Shown: positions 1 through 9,837, counted from the first letter of the stretch. The stretch: DNA of 64,000 nucleotides from Falsirhodobacter sp. 20TX0035 (GCF_028307215.1 NZ_JAQMHV010000001.1:1-64000), one strand, 5' to 3'. The notes: generated by a model from the sequence alone, not told the origin. Made by a program: numbers and translations.

Positions 1-2
1 GT

Positions 3-77
3 GGCCCGTTCGTCTATCGGTTAGGACGTCAGGTTTTCAACCTGAAAAGAGGGGTTCGACTCCCCTACGGGCTGCCA
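3..77 (+). tRNA. tRNA-Glu (TTC), copy 1
   Basis: A full 75-base cloverleaf with encoded CCA. The acceptor GGCCCGT pairs with ACGGGCT (G1-U72 wobble), the anticodon stem TCAGG/CCTGA holds loop TTTTCAA with anticodon TTC at 36-38, and the T arm is GGGG-TTCGACT-CCCC. Identical over its whole length to the copy at 220. Confidence 0.97.
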
Positions 78-219
78 CTTTTCCCAGCAAGTTGATCGTG
101 TTGCACCGCCCTTTCGCGGTGTTTTCCGCGTTTTCACGGTCCTTGCAGAATCCGTCACCACCCGCGTTTTTTCCTCTTGCGCGCCGCGGCGGTTCTGCGT
201 AGAAGCCCGCTACCCAAGT

Positions 220-294
220 GGCCCGTTCGTCTATCGGTTAGGACGTCAGGTTTTCAACCTGAAAAGAGGGGTTCGACTCCCCTACGGGCTGCCA
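220..294 (+). tRNA. tRNA-Glu (TTC), copy 2
   Basis: Exact 75-base duplicate of the tRNA-Glu at position 3, including the two flanking upstream bases (GT). The copies are 142 bases apart, and the spacer shows no gene. Both lie just before the crt cluster. About 127 bases without a recognised element separate this tRNA from crtY. Confidence 0.97.
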
Positions 295-421
295 GGGTGC
301 TTCCACGACATGATGCCGAATTCACGCGTCGATCCTTCGGGATCGAATGCGGATCGCGGCTGAAAAACCCCTCGCCTTTCCGGTGCCGTCCGCTACCATT
401 CCCCCAACGCAAGAGGGACGG

Positions 422-1552
422 ATGCAGACACAGATCGCGATGGCCGGTGGGGGCCTGGCCGCCGCCCTGACGGCGTTGCGGCTTCTGGCACGTCCCGACC
501 CGCCGCGCATCCTCATCTTCGATCCCGCCCCGCTGGAGGGGCGGACATGGTCCTTCCACCAGCACGACCTGTCGGAGGAGGATCGCCGCTGGCTGTCCCC
601 CGCCATCGCGCATGAATGGCCGGGGCAGGACGTGCGTTTTCCGGCCTATCGCCGGCAGCTGCGGGCCGGATACGCCACCATCACGCCCGCACGTCTGAAG
701 GCGGCCCTTCAGCACCCCTTGCTGACGATCCGGCCCGACCGGGTGCAGGCGCTGGCGGCCGACCATCTGGTGCTGCAGGACGGCCAGCGGGTGGAGGCGC
801 GCTGCGTCATCGACGCGCGGGGCATCCAGGCGCATCCGGCGCTGGACCTCGCGTTCCAGAAGTTCCTGGGGCAGGAGGTGGAGATCGCCGCCCCCCACGG
901 TCTGACCCGTCCGGTCATCATGGACGCGACGGTGGAGCAGATCGACGGCTACCGTTTCGTCTATGTCCTGCCCTACGGCCCCACGCGTCTGCTGATCGAG
1001 GATACGCGCTATTCCGACACCGCCGCCCTGTCGGCCGACGCGGTGCGCGCTGACATCGCGACCTATGCCGCCACGCAGGGTTGGCAAATAACCAATGTGG
1101 TCGCCGAGGAATCGGGCGCCCTGCCCCTGATGCTGGGCTTCGACGCCGGCCGCTTCTGGGCCGACGCCGACCTGCCGCGCATCGGGATGCGGGCCGCGCA
1201 ATTCCATCCGGTCACGGGGTATTCCCTGCCGGACGCCGTCCGCACCTCGGCCGTGGTGGAGCGGCACTGGGCCGAAGGGTCCGCCGCGCTGGCCCAAGCC
1301 ATCCGCCGCGACGCGCTGACGCGCACCAGCGGCTTTTATCGCCTGCTGAACCGGATGCTGTTCCGGGCCGCCGATCCGGCCCAGCGCCGCCATGTCATGC
1401 AGCGCTTCTACCGCCTGCCCGAACCACTGATCGAACGCTTCTATGCCGGGCGCACCACGAAAGCCGACATGGCGCGCATCCTGATCGGCAAGCCCCCCGT
1501 GCCCTTGGGACGTGCCTTGCGCGCCCTGCCCGAAAGGATCCCCCATGTCTGA
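422..1552 (+). CDS. crtY: lycopene beta-cyclase CrtY
   Basis: Cyclises both ends of lycopene to beta-carotene. The 376-residue protein opens with a dinucleotide-binding glycine motif (AGGGLAAA, residues 8-15), followed by RTWSFHQHD and later PVTGYSLPDAV, typical of bacterial CrtY-type cyclases (about 380 aa). The ATG at 422 is chosen because GAGGGA lies just upstream and the glycine motif then sits at the N terminus; an upstream in-frame ATG at 347 would add an unlikely leader. The next gene, crtI, starts 8 bases before the end of crtY, so translation is probably coupled. First gene of the crtYIB operon. Confidence 0.95.
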   Translation: MQTQIAMAGGGLAAALTALRLLARPDPPRILIFDPAPLEGRTWSFHQHDLSEEDRRWLSPAIAHEWPGQDVRFPAYRRQLRAGYATITPARLKAALQHPLLTIRPDRVQALAADHLVLQDGQRVEARCVIDARGIQAHPALDLAFQKFLGQEVEIAAPHGLTRPVIMDATVEQIDGYRFVYVLPYGPTRLLIEDTRYSDTAALSADAVRADIATYAATQGWQITNVVAEESGALPLMLGFDAGRFWADADLPRIGMRAAQFHPVTGYSLPDAVRTSAVVERHWAEGSAALAQAIRRDALTRTSGFYRLLNRMLFRAADPAQRRHVMQRFYRLPEPLIERFYAGRTTKADMARILIGKPPVPLGRALRALPERIPHV

Positions 1553-2999
1553 CAGAACCGCCGCCGTCATCGGCGCAGGCCTTGGCGGCCTTGCGCTGGC
1601 CATCCGCCTGCAATCCGCGGGCATCCGCACCACCCTGTTCGAAAAGCGCGACCTGCCGGGCGGGCGGGCCTATGTCTACAAGGACGCGGGCTTCACCTTC
1701 GACGCGGGCCCCACGGTCATCACCGATCCCGAATGCCTGAAGAAGCTGTGGCGCCTGTCGGGCCGGCGGATGGAGGATTACGTCACCCTCCTCCCCGTCG
1801 CGCCGTTCTACCAGCTGTGCTGGGAAGACGGGTTCAAGTTCGACTACGCCGACGATCAGGACGCCATCGATCGCCAGATCGCGCTGAAATCGCCGCAGGA
1901 CGTGGCCGGCTATCGCCGCTTCCTGCGTTATTCCCAGGACGTCTACCGTGAAGGGTATGAAAAGCTGGGAACGGTTCCGTTCCTGCAGTTCCGGTCGATG
2001 ATCAAGGCGGGCCCGCAGCTTGCGAAACTGCAGGCGTGGCGGTCCGTGTATTCGATGGTCGCGCAGTTCATCAAGGACGACCAGCTGCGGCAGGCGTTCT
2101 CGTTCCACACGCTGCTGGTCGGCGGCAACCCGTTCGAGACGTCGTCGATCTATGCCCTGATCCACGCGCTGGAACGGCAGGGCGGCGTGTGGTTCGCCAA
2201 GGGCGGCACCGGGGCGCTGGTGCAGGGGATGGTGAACCTGTTCCAGGATCTTGGCGGCGTGATCCATTGCAATGCCGAGGTGGAGGAGGTGGAAACCGAA
2301 GGCAACCGCGCCACCGCCTTGCGCGTGAACGGCACCCGCCACGCCTTCGACATGATCGCCAGCAACGCTGACGTGGTCCACACCTATCGCAAGCTGCTAG
2401 GCGCGCCGAAGGGCGAGACGCTGGCGAAGAAGCGGCATTCGATGTCGCTGTTCGTGATCTATTTCGGCCTGAAGGGCGAACGGCCCGACCTGCGGCATCA
2501 CATGGTCCTGTTCGGCAAGCGCTACCGCGCGCTGATCCAGGAGATCTTCCATGGGAGCGAGCTGCAGGACGACTTCTCGCTTTACCTCCATGCGCCGTCG
2601 GTCACGGATGACAGCCTCGCCCCTGAAGGGTGCAGCGCCTATTACGTGCTGTCCCCCGTTCCCCATCTGGGACAGGCGGAGATCGACTGGGACGTGGTCG
2701 GCCCGCAATACCGCGACCGCATCCTGGATTATCTGGAAGAACATTACATGCCCGGCCTGCGGCGCGACCTGATGACCGTGCGCCATTTCACGCCCTTCGA
2801 TTTCCGGGACGAGCTGAACGCCCATATGGGCAGCGCCTTTTCCATCGAGCCGATCCTGACGCAGAGCGCGTGGTTCCGCCCGCACAACCGCGACGAGGCC
2901 TTGTCGAACTTCTACATCGTGGGCGCGGGCACGCATCCGGGCGCGGGTATCCCCGGCGTCGTCGGCAGCGCCGAGGCGACGGCGGGGCTGATGATATGA
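1545..2999 (+). CDS. crtI: phytoene desaturase CrtI
   Basis: FAD-dependent desaturase taking phytoene to lycopene in four steps. The 484-residue protein has the N-terminal Rossmann motif GAGLGGLALA (from about residue 10), the RAYVY...FDAGPTVITDP region, and the C-terminal signature HPGAGIPGVVGSAEATAG, normal for CrtI (about 490 aa). The start at 1545 has GAAAGGA upstream and overlaps the crtY end by 8 bases; the stop overlaps the crtB start as ATGA. Middle gene of crtYIB. Confidence 0.96.
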   Translation: MSDRTAAVIGAGLGGLALAIRLQSAGIRTTLFEKRDLPGGRAYVYKDAGFTFDAGPTVITDPECLKKLWRLSGRRMEDYVTLLPVAPFYQLCWEDGFKFDYADDQDAIDRQIALKSPQDVAGYRRFLRYSQDVYREGYEKLGTVPFLQFRSMIKAGPQLAKLQAWRSVYSMVAQFIKDDQLRQAFSFHTLLVGGNPFETSSIYALIHALERQGGVWFAKGGTGALVQGMVNLFQDLGGVIHCNAEVEEVETEGNRATALRVNGTRHAFDMIASNADVVHTYRKLLGAPKGETLAKKRHSMSLFVIYFGLKGERPDLRHHMVLFGKRYRALIQEIFHGSELQDDFSLYLHAPSVTDDSLAPEGCSAYYVLSPVPHLGQAEIDWDVVGPQYRDRILDYLEEHYMPGLRRDLMTVRHFTPFDFRDELNAHMGSAFSIEPILTQSAWFRPHNRDEALSNFYIVGAGTHPGAGIPGVVGSAEATAGLMI

Positions 3000-3886
3000 C
3001 CGACACCACCGTTGCCCATGCCGAAGACAGCATCGCCAAGGGATCAAAGAGCTTCGCCGCCGCCGCGCGCATCTTCGACCGGCAGACGCGCGACGATTGC
3101 GTGATGCTGTACGCCTGGTGTCGCCATTGCGACGACGTGATTGACGGGCAGGACCACGGGATGACGCAAAGCGCCGATTTCCGGCAGGGGCAGATGCAGC
3201 GCCTGGCCACCCTGCGCGCGCAGACGGCCGCCGCGCTGGCCGGAGAGCCGCAGACGGACCCGGTTTTCGAATCCCTGCGCCGCGTGGCCGGGCGCAACGC
3301 GATCCCCGCCCTTCATCCGAACCAGCTTCTGGACGGATTCGCCATGGACGTGGCCGAGCGGGAGTATCGCACGACCGATGATCTCCTGGACTACTGCTAT
3401 CACGTGGCGGGCGTGGTGGGCGTGATGATGGCGCAGATCATGGGCGCCCGCGATCCGGAGGTTCTGGACCGCGCCTCCGACCTCGGCATCGGGTTCCAGC
3501 TGACCAACATCGCCCGCGACGTGATGGAGGATGCGGCCGCCGGACGGTCCTATCTGCCGCAGGACCTTCTGGGCGACCGCAGCCGCGACGACCTGTACCG
3601 CGTGGCCCTGCACCTGCTGGATCTGGCCGAAGCGTATTACGACAGCGCCCTGACCGGCATGGCCGCCCTTCCCCCGCGATCGGCGCTGGCCATCGCGGCG
3701 GCGCGGCGGGTGTATCGCGCCATCGGGGTGAAGCTGCGCAAGGGTGGCCCGGCGGCGTGGGACGGACGGGTCAGCACCACCAAAGCGGAAAAGGCGGCGC
3801 TGTTCGCGGCCGCCTCGGTGGATGTGGCGCGCAGCCGGTTTTCAAAACCGAAGCCGCGCGTAGGGCTTTATCAGCGGCCGTCCTGA
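2996..3886 (+). CDS. crtB: phytoene synthase CrtB
   Basis: Condenses two GGPP molecules to phytoene. The 296-residue protein has both squalene/phytoene synthase aspartate motifs: CDDVID at about 45-50 and NIARDVMED at about 170, plus the YCYHVAGVVG signature. The ATG at 2996 overlaps the crtI stop (ATGA). A longer reading frame continues upstream through crtI but is a shadow. The 3' end overlaps the convergent crtZ by 16 bases, so there is no room for a conventional terminator between the two operons. Confidence 0.96.
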   Translation: MTDTTVAHAEDSIAKGSKSFAAAARIFDRQTRDDCVMLYAWCRHCDDVIDGQDHGMTQSADFRQGQMQRLATLRAQTAAALAGEPQTDPVFESLRRVAGRNAIPALHPNQLLDGFAMDVAEREYRTTDDLLDYCYHVAGVVGVMMAQIMGARDPEVLDRASDLGIGFQLTNIARDVMEDAAAGRSYLPQDLLGDRSRDDLYRVALHLLDLAEAYYDSALTGMAALPPRSALAIAAARRVYRAIGVKLRKGGPAAWDGRVSTTKAEKAALFAAASVDVARSRFSKPKPRVGLYQRPS

Positions 3887-4377
3887 ACGTCGCGCACCAG
3901 ATCCCGGTCGGTGCGCTTGTTCTGGTCCAACTCCTTCACAAGGGTCTTCACGGGCTTGGCCCAGATGAAGCCGAAGGACACGCAGCCTTCCTTTCCCTCC
4001 ACCGCGTGGTGCAGGCGGTGGGCCTGATACAGCCGCTTGGCATAGCCCTTGCGCGGGATGTAGTTGAAGGGCCAGCGCTTGTGCACCAGACCGTCATGCG
4101 CGACGAAGTACAGGATGCCGTACAGCGTCACGCCGATGCCCAGCCAGGTGGCCGGACGCCACCACCACTCGCCGGCCAGAAACAGGCCGATGGCAAAGAC
4201 GGCGAAAACCACGGCGTAAAGGTCGTTCATCTCGAACGGGCCGTGCGTTTCCTCGTGGTGGGACTTGTGCCAGCCCCAGCCCCATCCGTGCATGATGTAC
4301 TTGTGCGACGCCCACGCCACCCATTCCATGAAGGCGACGGTGGCGATGACGACAACGACCGGAACGATCCAACCCAT
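3871..4377 (-). CDS. crtZ: beta-carotene hydroxylase CrtZ
   Basis: Membrane di-iron hydroxylase adding 3-OH groups to beta-carotene to give zeaxanthin. The 168-residue protein shows the histidine clusters of the family: HKYIMH (25-30), HKSHHEETH (37-45), then HDGLVHKRW and HRLHH near residue 126-131, with hydrophobic segments at about 2-22 and 52-90. The start at 4377 shares one base with the crtE stop (TGATG), so it is the second gene of a crtE-crtZ operon. An in-frame upstream ATG at 4458 lies inside crtE and is rejected. Its end overlaps crtB tail to tail. Confidence 0.95.
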   Translation of the reverse strand: MGWIVPVVVVIATVAFMEWVAWASHKYIMHGWGWGWHKSHHEETHGPFEMNDLYAVVFAVFAIGLFLAGEWWWRPATWLGIGVTLYGILYFVAHDGLVHKRWPFNYIPRKGYAKRLYQAHRLHHAVEGKEGCVSFGFIWAKPVKTLVKELDQNKRTDRDLVRDVQDGR

Positions 4378-5366
4378 CACGACGATACCCTTTCCTCGCG
4401 GCGCGTGGCCATGCGGGCCACCAGCAGGTCGCGGTCGAACACCTCGCCGATCATCCACTGATAGGGGGCGGGATCCACTCCCGCCGCATCCAGCGCGTGC
4501 TGGGCCCGCAGCAGCAGGTCAAGGCAGCGGCGCAACGCGCGTTCCGGGCCCAGTTCGGCCACGAACGTGGTCTTGTTAGCGTCCTTGCCCACGTCCTTGC
4601 CGAACTCCTCGGCCGTTTTCATGCTGTCGCCCAGATCGTCGGCGATCTGGAAGGCCTGCCCCAGATCCGTGGCGAACTGCCGCAGGTGCCCGCGGCGCGT
4701 GTCGTCCTGACCGGCCAGGATCGCCCCCATCTCCACCGCCGCCACCAGAAGGACGCCGGTCTTCATGCGGTTCACCTGGTCGATGCGCTGAAGGATCGAC
4801 GAAGGACCATCCCCCGCGCCGAATCCGTTCACGTCATATTCCTGACCTGCGACCAGCCCGCCCCAGCCCACGGCCCCCGACAGCGCCGTCACCAGCGCCA
4901 CGCGCTGCGCGTCCGTCGCCGACAGGGTGCCCAGGATCGCGAAGGACTGGTTCAAGAGCCCCACCGCTCCCAGGATCGCCGTCGCCTGCCCCCAGGCCAC
5001 ATGGGTGGCCGGGCGGCCGCGGCGCAGCCCCGAATCGTCCATGCAGGGCAGATCGTCCAGGATCAGCGACGCCGAATGCACCATCTCCAGCGCGCAGCCG
5101 GCGTCCAGAAGGGCGGCGTCATCGGCCCCGTCCCCCGCCAGATGCACGAGGAACGGCCGCATCCGCTTGCCCGAGGCGAGGATCGCATCCGTGGACGCCG
5201 CCATCAGGCGCGACGGGGCGCCCGCGGGGGCGCCGACGTGCCGCAGCATCCGCTGCTCCAGCGCGGTGCGGAAGGCCGCGAAGCGTTCCGCGTGGCTTCC
5301 CGTCGAAGCAAGATCGGGCGTCATGTTCATGTCGGGGTCGCTTACGTTTGCCGCAGATGTCATCAT
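4377..5366 (-). CDS. crtE: geranylgeranyl diphosphate synthase CrtE
   Basis: Trans-polyprenyl synthase supplying GGPP for CrtB. Up to 329 residues, with the first aspartate-rich motif DDLPCMDD (104-111), a second DDLGD (243-247), and the GKRMRPFL and GQEYDV regions. FPP-synthase-like relatives share these motifs; the GGPP assignment rests on the crt context. The start is uncertain: ATG at 5366, 5330 or 5324 are all possible and none has a strong Shine-Dalgarno. It is divergent from fni with fewer than 60 bases between them, so the two promoters must be back to back. Followed by crtZ with a one-base overlap. Confidence 0.88.
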   Translation of the reverse strand: MMTSAANVSDPDMNMTPDLASTGSHAERFAAFRTALEQRMLRHVGAPAGAPSRLMAASTDAILASGKRMRPFLVHLAGDGADDAALLDAGCALEMVHSASLILDDLPCMDDSGLRRGRPATHVAWGQATAILGAVGLLNQSFAILGTLSATDAQRVALVTALSGAVGWGGLVAGQEYDVNGFGAGDGPSSILQRIDQVNRMKTGVLLVAAVEMGAILAGQDDTRRGHLRQFATDLGQAFQIADDLGDSMKTAEEFGKDVGKDANKTTFVAELGPERALRRCLDLLLRAQHALDAAGVDPAPYQWMIGEVFDRDLLVARMATRREERVSS

Positions 5367-5424
5367 GCACTATCTGGACGACCACGCCCTTATGTCAAAC
5401 ACTAGCTTTCGGAAGCCACCGCCC

Positions 5425-6435
5425 ATGACCAGCGAACGCAAGTCCCAGCATCTGGATATCGTGCTGGAAGGGCGGGCCGCGGGGAACGGGAAGACCGGTC
5501 TGGACGCCGTGCGGTTCGAGCATGTGGCCCTCCCTGACCTGCATCTGGATGCGATCGACCTTTCGACGGAGTTTCTGGGGCGCCGGGTGGCGCTGCCGTT
5601 CCTCGTCAGCTCCATGACCGGGGGGCCCGCGCGCGCGGCGGCGATCAACGCGAACCTCGCGGCGGCCTGTCAGGCGGCGGGGGTGGCGCTGGCCGTGGGA
5701 TCGCAGCGCGTGGCGTTGGAAACGGGGGATGCGGGGGGCCTTGACGGGTCGCTGCGGAGGGCGGCGCCGGGCATCCCGATCCTTGCCAATCTGGGGGCGG
5801 CGCAGTTCAACCTCGGCTACGGCACTGATCACGCCCGCCGCGCGGTGGAGGCGATCGAAGCGGACGCGCTGATCATCCACCTCAACCCCCTGCAGGAGGC
5901 GTTGCAGCCGGAAGGCGACCGCGACTGGCGCGGGCTGCTGACGAAGATCGGCACGCTGGCGCGGGACCTGCCCGTTCCTGTCGTGGTGAAGGAGGTGGGG
6001 GCAGGCCTGTCCGGTCGCATGGCCGCGCGGCTGGCCGCCGAAGGCATCCGCCATTTTGACACGGCCGGCGCCGGCGGCACCAGCTGGGCCGCGGTGGAGG
6101 GGGCGCGCACCACCCGTCCGCGCGACGCCGCCATCGCCGCGGCCTTTGCCGACTGGGGCATACCCACGGCCACCGCAATCCGCCAGATCCGCGAGGCTTG
6201 CCCCGACAGCACCCTCATCGCCTCGGGCGGGCTGCTGAACGGGCTGGACGCGGCGCGCGCCCTCCGGCTGGGCGCGGATCTGGCCGGGTTCGCCGCCCCC
6301 CTGCTGGCCGCGGCTATTGAGGGGCCGGAGGCGGTGGCCGAGGTCTTCGCCATCCTGGAAGGGCAATTGCGGGTGGCCTGCTTCTGCACCGGATCACGCG
6401 ATCTTGCCGCCCTGCGCAAGGCGGCCTTGCTCTGA
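5425..6435 (+). CDS. fni: type 2 isopentenyl-diphosphate delta-isomerase
   Basis: FMN-dependent interconversion of IPP and DMAPP, feeding CrtE. The 336-residue protein carries type 2 IDI signatures: PFLVSSMTGG, ILANLGAAQF, IHLNPLQEALQPEGD, VVKEVGAGLS, DTAGAGGTSW and ASGGLLNG. The ATG at 5425 has GGAAG upstream and begins the usual RKSQHLDIVL N terminus; an in-frame ATG at 5392 would add 11 residues. Its placement beside crtE suggests co-regulated supply of C5 units for carotenoids. Confidence 0.93.
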   Translation: MTSERKSQHLDIVLEGRAAGNGKTGLDAVRFEHVALPDLHLDAIDLSTEFLGRRVALPFLVSSMTGGPARAAAINANLAAACQAAGVALAVGSQRVALETGDAGGLDGSLRRAAPGIPILANLGAAQFNLGYGTDHARRAVEAIEADALIIHLNPLQEALQPEGDRDWRGLLTKIGTLARDLPVPVVVKEVGAGLSGRMAARLAAEGIRHFDTAGAGGTSWAAVEGARTTRPRDAAIAAAFADWGIPTATAIRQIREACPDSTLIASGGLLNGLDAARALRLGADLAGFAAPLLAAAIEGPEAVAEVFAILEGQLRVACFCTGSRDLAALRKAALL

Positions 6436-6476
6436 ACCCTCTTCCGTGACGGGCCGCCCATCGCTATATGGGCGCG

Positions 6477-7859
6477 ATGACCCAGAACCCGCCGAATCTC
6501 CGCCCCGACCTGGCCCCCAGGATCGTGATCGACGCGCCGCCGCGCGCCGGCCAGCCGACCATCGGCATGGTCAGCCTTGGCTGCCCCAAGGCGCTGGTCG
6601 ACAGCGAGCGGATCCTGACCCGCCTGCGGGCCGAGGGCTACGCGATCAGCCCCGACTACAAGGGCGCGGACGCGGTCATCGTGAACACTTGCGGGTTTCT
6701 CGATTCGGCCAAGGCTGAAAGCCTCGATGCCATCGGCGAGGCGCTGCGCGAGAACGGCAAGGTGCTGGTCACCGGATGCCTTGGCGCGGACCCCGAATAC
6801 ATCACTGGCGCGCATCCCAAGGTCATGGCCGTCACCGGCCCGCATCAATACGAGGCGGTTCTGGACGCCGTCCACCGCGCCGTCCCGCCGAAGCCCGACC
6901 CCTATTTCGACCTGCTGCCCGCGCAAAGCATCAGCCTGACGCCGCGGCATTTCAGCTATCTGAAGATCTCGGAAGGCTGCAACCACAAGTGCAAGTTCTG
7001 CATCATCCCGGACATGCGTGGCCGCCTGGTCAGCCGTCCGGCCCATGCCGTGCTGCGCGAGGCGGAAAAGCTGGTTGAGGCGGGCGTCAAGGAACTGCTG
7101 GTGATCAGTCAGGATACCTCGGCCTATGGTCTTGACCGCAAGCACGACTTCGCCCCGTGGAAGGGTGGCGACGTGCGCGCGCACATCACCGACCTGTCCC
7201 GCGAACTGGGCAAATTGGGCGCTTGGGTCCGGCTGCATTACGTCTATCCCTACCCCCATGTGCGCGACCTGATCCCGCTGATGGCGGAGGGGCTGGTGCT
7301 GCCCTACCTCGACATCCCGTTCCAGCACGCGCATCCCGACACGCTGAAGCGCATGGCCCGCCCCGCCGCCGCCGCCCGCACGCTGGACGAGATCGCGGCA
7401 TGGCGCGCCGCCTGCCCCGACATCACCCTGCGATCGACCTTCATCGTCGGCTATCCCGGTGAGACGGAGGCCGAGTTCCAGACCCTGCTGGACTGGCTGG
7501 ACGAGGCGCAGCTGGATCGCGTCGGCTGCTTCCAGTACGAGAACGTCGCCGGTGCCCGGTCCGCCGATCTGCCGGATCACGTTCCCGCTGAAATCAAGCA
7601 GGACCGCTGGGACCGCTTCATGGAAAAGGCCCAAGCCATCTCCGAGGCGAAGCTGGCCCGCAAGGTCGGCACCCTGCAGCAGGTCATCGTGGACGAGGTG
7701 GACGCCGACGGCGCCACCTGCCGCACCAAGGCCGACGCGCCGGAGATCGACGGCAACCTCTTCATCGACGAAGGATTCGAGCATCTGAAGCCCGGCGACA
7801 TGGTGACGGTCCGCGTGGACGAGGCCAGCGAATACGACCTCTGGGGCTCGCTCACTTGA
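6477..7859 (+). CDS. rimO: ribosomal protein uS12 methylthiotransferase RimO
   Basis: Radical-SAM enzyme that methylthiolates Asp of ribosomal protein uS12. About 460 residues: N-terminal UPF0004 domain with the three iron-sulfur cysteines (SLGCPKA, VNTCGF, VTGCLG), the radical SAM motif CNHKCKFC, the YPYPH segment and a C-terminal TRAM domain (about 390-455). ATG at 6468 is an alternative start three codons earlier; neither has a clear Shine-Dalgarno. It sits 41 bases after fni but is not functionally related to it. Confidence 0.94.
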   Translation: MTQNPPNLRPDLAPRIVIDAPPRAGQPTIGMVSLGCPKALVDSERILTRLRAEGYAISPDYKGADAVIVNTCGFLDSAKAESLDAIGEALRENGKVLVTGCLGADPEYITGAHPKVMAVTGPHQYEAVLDAVHRAVPPKPDPYFDLLPAQSISLTPRHFSYLKISEGCNHKCKFCIIPDMRGRLVSRPAHAVLREAEKLVEAGVKELLVISQDTSAYGLDRKHDFAPWKGGDVRAHITDLSRELGKLGAWVRLHYVYPYPHVRDLIPLMAEGLVLPYLDIPFQHAHPDTLKRMARPAAAARTLDEIAAWRAACPDITLRSTFIVGYPGETEAEFQTLLDWLDEAQLDRVGCFQYENVAGARSADLPDHVPAEIKQDRWDRFMEKAQAISEAKLARKVGTLQQVIVDEVDADGATCRTKADAPEIDGNLFIDEGFEHLKPGDMVTVRVDEASEYDLWGSLT

Positions 7860-7908
7860 ACTTGGGCGGGGGCCGGGCCTACATGGGGTGAAACTGAAAG
7901 GACACTCC

Positions 7909-9726
7909 ATGACCCTGCCCCGCCCCGTCTTCGACGCCACCACCAGCGGCGGGGGTGCGTTCGGCAAGCTGCCGGAATGGGACCTGACGGACCTTTACCC
8001 CTCCCCCGACGCGCCCGAGGTCGAACGCGATATGGATTGGGTGCGCGACACCTGCGCCCGCTTCGCCGCGACATATCAAGGAAAGCTGGCCACACTGGAC
8101 GCCGCGGCCCTGCTGGACTGCGTGCGGACCTACGAACAGATCGATGTCACCGCCGGCCGCCTGATGTCCTATGCGGGCCTGCGCTATTACCAGAACACGA
8201 TGGCCAGCGAACGCGCCAAGTTCATGTCCGACGCGCAGGACGAGATCACGGAAGCGACCACCCCGCTCGTCTTCTTCACGCTAGAATTCAACCGGCTGGA
8301 CGACGCCCATCTGGATGCGCGGATGGCTGAAAACGCCGACCTCGCCCGCTACAAGCCGGTGTTCGAACGGATGCGCGCCATGCGCCCCCACCAGTTGAGC
8401 GATGAGCTGGAGACGTTCCTGCACGACCAGTCCACCGTCGGCGCCGCCGCGTGGAACCGCCTGTTCGACGAGACCACCGCCGGGATGATGTTCACCGTGG
8501 ACGGCGAGGAGCTGAACTTAGAGGCCACGCTGAACCTGCTGACCGACGCGGACCGTGCCAAGCGCGAGGCCGCCGCCCGCGCGCTGGCCATCGTCTTCGA
8601 CAAGAACGTGAAGCTCTTCGCCCGCATCCACAACACGCTGGCCAAGGAGAAGGAGATCGAGGACCGCTGGCGCAAGATGCCGACCCCCCAGACCGGCCGC
8701 CACCTGTCGAACCACGTGGAGCCGGAGGTGGTGGAGGCGCTGCGCAACGCCGTAGTCGCTGCCTATCCGAAGCTGTCGCACCGTTATTACCGGCTGAAGG
8801 CGAAGTGGCTGGGGCTGGATGTGCTGCAGGTCTGGGACCGCAATGCGCCGCTGCCGACCGAAACCCCGCGCGTGATCGGCTGGGACGAGGCGCGGGCGAC
8901 CGTGACCGAGGCCTATGCCGCCTTCGACCCGCGCATGGCCGATCTGGTAGAGCCGTTCTTCACCAAGGGTTGGATCGACGCAGGAGTCAAACCGGGCAAG
9001 GCCCCGGGCGCCTTCGCCCACCCGACCGTGACGACCGTGCACCCCTATGTGATGCTGAACTACCTCGGCAAACCGCGCGATGTGATGACGCTGGCGCATG
9101 AGCTGGGCCATGGCGTCCATCAGGTGCTGGCGGCGGAACAGGGGGAACTGCTGTCCTCCACCCCCCTGACGCTGGCCGAAACCGCGAGCGTGTTCGGCGA
9201 GATGCTGACCTTCCGCAAGCTGCTGGATGGCGCGAAGACGCAGGCCGAACGCAAGACCCTGCTGGCCGGCAAGGTGGAGGACATGATCAACACGGTCGTC
9301 CGCCAGATCGCCTTCTACGACTTCGAATGCAAGCTGCACGCGGCCCGCGCCGAGGGCGAACTGACCCCCGATGACATCAACGCCCTCTGGATGTCCGTGC
9401 AGGCGCAGTCCTTGGGCGACGCGTTCGAGTTCATGGACGGGTACGAGACCTTCTGGTCCTATGTCCCGCACTTCGTGCATTCGCCCTTCTACGTCTATGC
9501 CTACGCCTTCGGCGACGGCCTGGTGAACGCGCTTTATGCCGTTTATGCCGAGGGTGGGGCCGACTTCCAGGACAAGTATTTCGAGATGCTGAAGGCCGGC
9601 GGCTCCAAGCACCACAAGGAACTGCTGGCCCCCTTCGGCCTCGACGCCTCCGACCCCGCCTTCTGGGACAAGGGGCTGGCCATGATCGCGGGCTTCATCG
9701 ACGAGCTGGAGGCGATGGAAGACTGA
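7909..9726 (+). CDS. pepF: M3 family oligoendopeptidase (PepF type)
   Basis: Cytosolic zinc metallopeptidase that degrades oligopeptides. The 605-residue protein has the M3 zinc motif HELGHGVH at about residue 397 followed by ETASVFGEML, which provides the third ligand, and the usual N-terminal region LPEWDLTDLYPSPD. The ATG at 7909 is preceded by AAAGGA at good spacing; a GTG at 7888 lies before that site and is less likely. Monocistronic in appearance. The 3' side carries a hairpin at 9745-9790. Confidence 0.92.
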   Translation: MTLPRPVFDATTSGGGAFGKLPEWDLTDLYPSPDAPEVERDMDWVRDTCARFAATYQGKLATLDAAALLDCVRTYEQIDVTAGRLMSYAGLRYYQNTMASERAKFMSDAQDEITEATTPLVFFTLEFNRLDDAHLDARMAENADLARYKPVFERMRAMRPHQLSDELETFLHDQSTVGAAAWNRLFDETTAGMMFTVDGEELNLEATLNLLTDADRAKREAAARALAIVFDKNVKLFARIHNTLAKEKEIEDRWRKMPTPQTGRHLSNHVEPEVVEALRNAVVAAYPKLSHRYYRLKAKWLGLDVLQVWDRNAPLPTETPRVIGWDEARATVTEAYAAFDPRMADLVEPFFTKGWIDAGVKPGKAPGAFAHPTVTTVHPYVMLNYLGKPRDVMTLAHELGHGVHQVLAAEQGELLSSTPLTLAETASVFGEMLTFRKLLDGAKTQAERKTLLAGKVEDMINTVVRQIAFYDFECKLHAARAEGELTPDDINALWMSVQAQSLGDAFEFMDGYETFWSYVPHFVHSPFYVYAYAFGDGLVNALYAVYAEGGADFQDKYFEMLKAGGSKHHKELLAPFGLDASDPAFWDKGLAMIAGFIDELEAMED

Positions 9727-9837
9727 TCGCGCAAAGCGTCTTCCTGACCCAATGGCGGCGCACCTTCGGGAACGTGCCACTGTTGGGTCACACGCTTCGG
9801 CGTCATCTAGCGGATCGAGGCAGCGTCTTTATACCGG

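Noticed and set aside
254-1633. 459-codon minus-strand frame opposite crtY
   Set aside because: Typical GC-rich shadow of crtY with no ribosome site or family features.
5367-5424. PpsR/CrtJ-type TGT-N12-ACA operator between crtE and fni
   Set aside because: No exact TGT-N12-ACA pair could be found in this short gap.
5829-7967. 712-codon minus-strand frame opposite fni and rimO
   Set aside because: Spans two genes of the other strand that each have complete family motifs.
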